Source: Candidatus Sulfopaludibacter sp. SbA3 (lineage in GTDB: Bacteria > Acidobacteriota > Terriglobia > Bryobacterales > Bryobacteraceae). From it: a stretch of DNA of 7,383 nt. The first letter of the stretch is position 1. Every line of letters begins with the position of its first letter. The notes beneath the pieces were generated by a model, which was given only the letters and a program-made list of their open reading frames with translations, made no database searches and was not told the origin of the DNA. Below, one piece after another: positions 4,730 to 7,383 of the stretch. The stretch is taken from contig CAMDKT010000297.1 of assembly GCA_945900935.1 (NCBI GenBank), positions 1 through 7,383 of the forward strand, read 5' to 3'. A program made the position numbers and the translations under genes.

Positions 4730-6151
4730 TCATTCACCCAGCAAACGGCGGTACAAAGCCGCATACTCCGCCGCCGACCGGTCCCATGAAAAATCTTTAC
4801 CCATTCCAAGCCGCATGCGCTCTTCCCACGCTTCCCGGTCCCGCCAACACTGCAACGCATGGCGCAACGTGCTCAGCAAAGCCGCCGGAGAATACTCCCC
4901 GAACTTGAAACCTGTCAACTCATCTATCGTATCATCCAGCCCGCCCGTCGCCCGCACCACCGGCGGCGTCCCGTACTTCAACGAGTAGATCTGGTTCAGC
5001 CCGCAAGGCTCATACCGGCTCGGCATCAGGAAGATATCCGCCCCCGCCTCAATCAAATGCGCCAGGCCGTTGTTATAACCGTGCCAAACCCGAACCTTGT
5101 CGTGGTGACGGTCCGTCAAATCGTGGAAAATCCATTCGCAATGCGGCTCGCCGCTCCCCAACGCGATCAGCGTCACATCTTCCTTCATCAACTCGTCGCC
5201 AATCGGCTCCAATAGGTCGAATCCCTTCTGCGCCGCGAACCGCGAGACAACCCCAATCAACGGCCGGTCATGCGCTTCCGCCCCGAATCCCATCGCCTCT
5301 AATAAAGCCCGTTTACAGGCCGCCTTCCCCTCCAAGTTGGCGGCATCAAAATGCGCCGGAAGATACCGGTCCGTCGCCGGATCCCACTCCGCGTAGTCAA
5401 CCCCGTTCAGTATCCCGGTCAACCGCGCCGAGCGATCCCGCAACAACCCATCCAACCCAAATCCATGCTCGGCCGTCTGTATCTCCCGCGCATAGGTTGG
5501 ACTCACCGTAGTTACAAAATCGGCGGCGATAATTGCGCCCTTCATCAGATTCAAGTCTCCGAAATACTCCAGCTCCCCCGGATGAAACTGACTGCCGTCC
5601 AACCCCAACTCCCAAAGGATTTGTTTCCCGAACCGCCCCTGATAGCCCAGGTTATGGATCGTGAAGACATGCTTCAACGCCGCCAGCCGCGGATCGTTGG
5701 CAAACCAGCTCCGCGCATAGATCGGCGCCAGCGCCGCCTGCCAGTCGTGCGAGTGCAAAATGTCCGGATGCTCGATCTGCCGCGCAATCCCCAGCGCCGC
5801 CAATGACAATACCGCGAACCGCAGATGGTTGTCGATGTAGTCATTCCCATACGACGAATAGACTCCGTCCCGGTCGTAGAACCATGGCGCATCGACAAAA
5901 TAGAACGCGACGCCTTCGCGATAAAGCCGCCAAATATCCGTTCGGTGCCGGAAATGGTTGATCCACACCGGCATGCCTTCCAACACCAGCTCAACCCCCG
6001 CCGGATGCAGACCCCGATACTTCGGCATCACCACCGACGCCTTCATACCCAGCCGCACCAAGGCCGCCGGCAATGCTCCCAGCACGTCCGCCAACCCGCC
6101 CGTCTTCGCAAACGGTGCCGCTTCCGACGCTACCATCATCACTTTCGCCAT
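4730..6151 (-). CDS. glgA: Glycogen synthase (ADP-glucose:alpha-1,4-glucan glucosyltransferase)
   Basis: This GT5-family enzyme transfers glucose from ADP-glucose to the non-reducing end of a growing alpha-1,4-glucan in the cytoplasm. The 473-residue length is normal. The N-terminal Rossmann domain opens with the ADP-glucose-binding KTGGLADV motif (K16 to V23), followed by VFTIHNLGYQGRF and TTVSPTYAREI. The C-terminal domain holds GVVSRFAAQKGFDL and the conserved PSRYEPCGLNQIYSLKYGT with VVRATGGLDDT. The start at 6151 gives MAKVMMVASEAAPFAKTGG, exactly the family N-terminus. The frame stays open back to 6607, but that part is glycine-rich noise opposite and within dedA. The start overlaps the last 13 bases of dedA, which suggests translational coupling; no strong Shine-Dalgarno site is present. 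No glgB or glgC is in the window. Confidence 0.96.
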   Translation of the reverse strand: MAKVMMVASEAAPFAKTGGLADVLGALPAALVRLGMKASVVMPKYRGLHPAGVELVLEGMPVWINHFRHRTDIWRLYREGVAFYFVDAPWFYDRDGVYSSYGNDYIDNHLRFAVLSLAALGIARQIEHPDILHSHDWQAALAPIYARSWFANDPRLAALKHVFTIHNLGYQGRFGKQILWELGLDGSQFHPGELEYFGDLNLMKGAIIAADFVTTVSPTYAREIQTAEHGFGLDGLLRDRSARLTGILNGVDYAEWDPATDRYLPAHFDAANLEGKAACKRALLEAMGFGAEAHDRPLIGVVSRFAAQKGFDLLEPIGDELMKEDVTLIALGSGEPHCEWIFHDLTDRHHDKVRVWHGYNNGLAHLIEAGADIFLMPSRYEPCGLNQIYSLKYGTPPVVRATGGLDDTIDELTGFKFGEYSPAALLSTLRHALQCWRDREAWEERMRLGMGKDFSWDRSAAEYAALYRRLLGE

Positions 6152-6726
6152 GGAATCTTCATGATAGCCTGTGCCAGCGCGGGCACCGCCAAACTGCCCA
6201 AAAACGCGCCTAAAAAGGAATTCCACTCGATCGCAAACGCGCCCACCGCCGCATACAACGTCCCGATCCCCACATTCGCCAACGACGTCAAAACCATAAA
6301 CCGCCGCAACGGCATCGCCGTCATTCCCGCGAACAGGACCGCCGCCTCCGCCAGCACCGGCACCGCCCGCGTCAGTAGCAGAGTCCACTCCCCATACCGC
6401 GCCCACACCGCCGCCATCGACGCATCCGCCGGCGCCAATCGCCCCGCTCGATACCCCATCCAACACCCCAAAGTCATCCCCGCAATATTCGTCAACGCCC
6501 CGCCAACGAATCCCAGCATCACCCCCGAGGCGACCGACAAGATACTCGATGGCACCGGCAAAAACACATCCGCCGCCAACAGCCCCGCCACCGCCGGGGA
6601 GATCCACCAGGCCCCGCGATTCTCCGTCGCCAGCCGCGCCGCCAAAGTGCTAAACGCCTCCTCCCAAAGAAAGTAGGGAACGAGAATCAACGCCAACATT
6701 CCGCACACCAGCAACACAAATCGCAT
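6139..6726 (-). CDS. DedA/VTT-domain (SNARE-associated) membrane protein
   Basis: The 195-residue protein begins with a hydrophobic segment (residues 3-20) and has about five more hydrophobic stretches. LPVPSSILSVASGVMLGF at about 56-73 corresponds to the P-x-P and glycine-rich re-entrant region of the VTT fold, and LLLTRAVPVLAEAAVLFAG followed by MPLRRF matches the conserved arginine/proline region of DedA proteins. Members act in lipid-carrier handling, including undecaprenyl-phosphate recycling, and in envelope homeostasis; which lipid this one handles is not shown. ATG at 6726 is preferred to one at 6804, because the extra 26 residues are hydrophilic, unlike the family, and would overlap the divergent gene; AGGA lies 12 bases upstream. 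The gene leads the probable dedA-glgA-trxA operon and overlaps glgA by 13 bases. Confidence 0.85.
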   Translation of the reverse strand: MRFVLLVCGMLALILVPYFLWEEAFSTLAARLATENRGAWWISPAVAGLLAADVFLPVPSSILSVASGVMLGFVGGALTNIAGMTLGCWMGYRAGRLAPADASMAAVWARYGEWTLLLTRAVPVLAEAAVLFAGMTAMPLRRFMVLTSLANVGIGTLYAAVGAFAIEWNSFLGAFLGSLAVPALAQAIMKIPWRK

Positions 6727-6749
6727 TCGGTCAGCATATCCTTGAATGA

Positions 6750-7190
6750 ATGAAATTGCCCATTCCCGTTCCGGCCAATGAGCTGGAGGCCGCCGCCCTT
6801 GCAACCATGGCCAAAGCCAAATTCCCCATGATGGCGACCACCGACGCCGGGCAGCCGCGCGTGAGGCCCGTATCCCCCGTTCGCACCGATGGCTTCACGG
6901 TTTACATCGCCTCCATGCGCTCCTCCGCCAAAACCGCCGAACTCGCCGCCAATGAACGCGCCGAACTCTGCTACCTCTCTGAGGACCACGACCAGGTCCG
7001 CATCACCGGTCCCGCGCGCCCCGTCACGGACCTGCCGACACGCCAGTCCATTTGGGACGCCAACCCCCTGCTCCGCGCCTATTTGCGCGACATCGACAAT
7101 CCCGAATTTCTCCTCTACGCCGTGTACCCCGAGCGCGTCCGATTCATGCGCGAATGGGCCCTCGAATACCAGGAAGTTCCCCTTCGCTAA
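6750..7190 (+). CDS. Pyridoxamine 5'-phosphate oxidase-family protein (flavin split-barrel)
   Basis: The 146-residue protein fits the small split-barrel family that binds FMN, F420 or similar cofactors. After an N-terminal helix, KFPMMATTDAGQPRVRPVSP (23-42) is the typical first strand-turn-strand. FTVYIASMRSSAKTAELAAN with AELCYLSEDHDQVRITGPAR follows, giving the conserved Lys-to-Ala-Asn helix and the barrel strand before the dimer interface. LLYAVYPERVRFMR closes the barrel. True PdxH is longer, so it is not assigned as vitamin B6 oxidase; cofactor and substrate are unknown. ATG at 6750 has no clear Shine-Dalgarno site. It is divergent from dedA with only 23 bases between the start codons, and its TAA abuts the next ATG, so it is probably co-transcribed with the permease gene. 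Confidence 0.88.
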   Translation: MKLPIPVPANELEAAALATMAKAKFPMMATTDAGQPRVRPVSPVRTDGFTVYIASMRSSAKTAELAANERAELCYLSEDHDQVRITGPARPVTDLPTRQSIWDANPLLRAYLRDIDNPEFLLYAVYPERVRFMREWALEYQEVPLR

Positions 7191-7383
7191 ATGAAGACGC
7201 TGGAGACGTACTTCGAATTCGCCAAGCTCAATACAAGCTGGCGACAGGAAGCCATCGCGGGCCTGACGACGTTTCTGACGATGGCCTACATCATCCTCGT
7301 CAACCCGTCCATTTTGGCCGAGGCGGGCATGCCCCCGGCCGCTGTCACCGCCGCCACATGCGTTTCCGCCGGCCTGGCCAGCA
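7191..7383 (+). CDS. NCS2-family nucleobase (purine) permease, 3' partial
   Basis: The frame starts at ATG 7191, directly after the previous gene's TAA, and runs off the window after 64 codons. The visible N-terminus matches the AzgA-like branch of NCS2 proton-coupled permeases (adenine, guanine and hypoxanthine uptake): a short cytoplasmic start (TLETYFEFAKLN), WRQEAIAGLTTFLTMAYIIL with the first membrane helix, then NPSILAEAGMP and the beginning of the second helix (AVTAATCVSAGLAS). AGGAAG at 7171-7176 is 14 bases before the start, rather far, so translation may depend on coupling to the upstream gene. Substrate cannot be told from this fragment. The family is recognised with good confidence despite the short length. 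Confidence 0.85.
   Translation, partial: MKTLETYFEFAKLNTSWRQEAIAGLTTFLTMAYIILVNPSILAEAGMPPAAVTAATCVSAGLAS

Noticed and set aside
6152..6607. N-terminal extension of the glgA frame to 6607
   Set aside because: The extension is glycine/valine-rich, resembles no protein, and lies within dedA; the GlgA family N-terminus begins exactly at 6151.
5825..6676. Long plus-strand open frame opposite glgA and dedA
   Set aside because: It is an antisense frame kept open by GC-rich codons of two clearly recognised genes; the translation has no family features.
1..7383. CRISPR array, tRNA, rRNA or complete insertion sequence
   Set aside because: No regularly spaced repeats, no clover-leaf or rRNA-like sequence, and no transposase frame were seen.

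Overview
The window looks like chromosomal DNA from a GC-rich environmental bacterium. An Acidobacteriota member (Bryobacter/Solibacter-like) is my best guess, from the style of the glycogen synthase, the uncharacterised 'GPxTPxGKxRSxxNALKxG' protein at 2792-3532 and the large secreted-type CARDB protein. This is a judgement from remembered families, not a search; Verrucomicrobiota or Planctomycetota are not excluded.

The left part (1-4348) looks accessory. It starts inside a long protein, open from the window edge, with blade-like N-terminal repeats, two CARDB-type beta-sandwiches and a CHB_HEX_C-type C-terminal domain. Next comes a BrnT/BrnA-type toxin-antitoxin pair in the usual overlapping order; the toxin frame is intact but has no canonical start codon. 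A 455-base gene-free stretch (2337-2791) follows, holding a compact 93-bp element made almost entirely of two 27-bp inverted arms and then an intrinsic terminator directly in front of an uncharacterised 246-residue gene. That gene ends in a 16-18-base palindrome. Another gene-free stretch with a perfect 12-bp stem leads to a small stand-alone HNH nuclease gene.

The right part (4355-7383) is compact housekeeping DNA with strongly C-ending codons. On the minus strand dedA-like, glgA and trxA form a probable operon: dedA overlaps glgA by 13 bp, and 45 bp separate glgA from trxA. Head-to-head with it, 23 bp away, a plus-strand pair encodes a pyridoxamine-phosphate-oxidase-fold protein and, with no intervening base, the start of an NCS2-type purine permease that runs off the window.

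Functionally the right half covers glycogen synthesis, thiol redox, membrane lipid-carrier handling and purine uptake. The left half combines a surface protein, a TA remnant, a nuclease and small palindromic elements, as expected of a region with gene turnover. I see no rRNA, tRNA, CRISPR array or complete insertion sequence.
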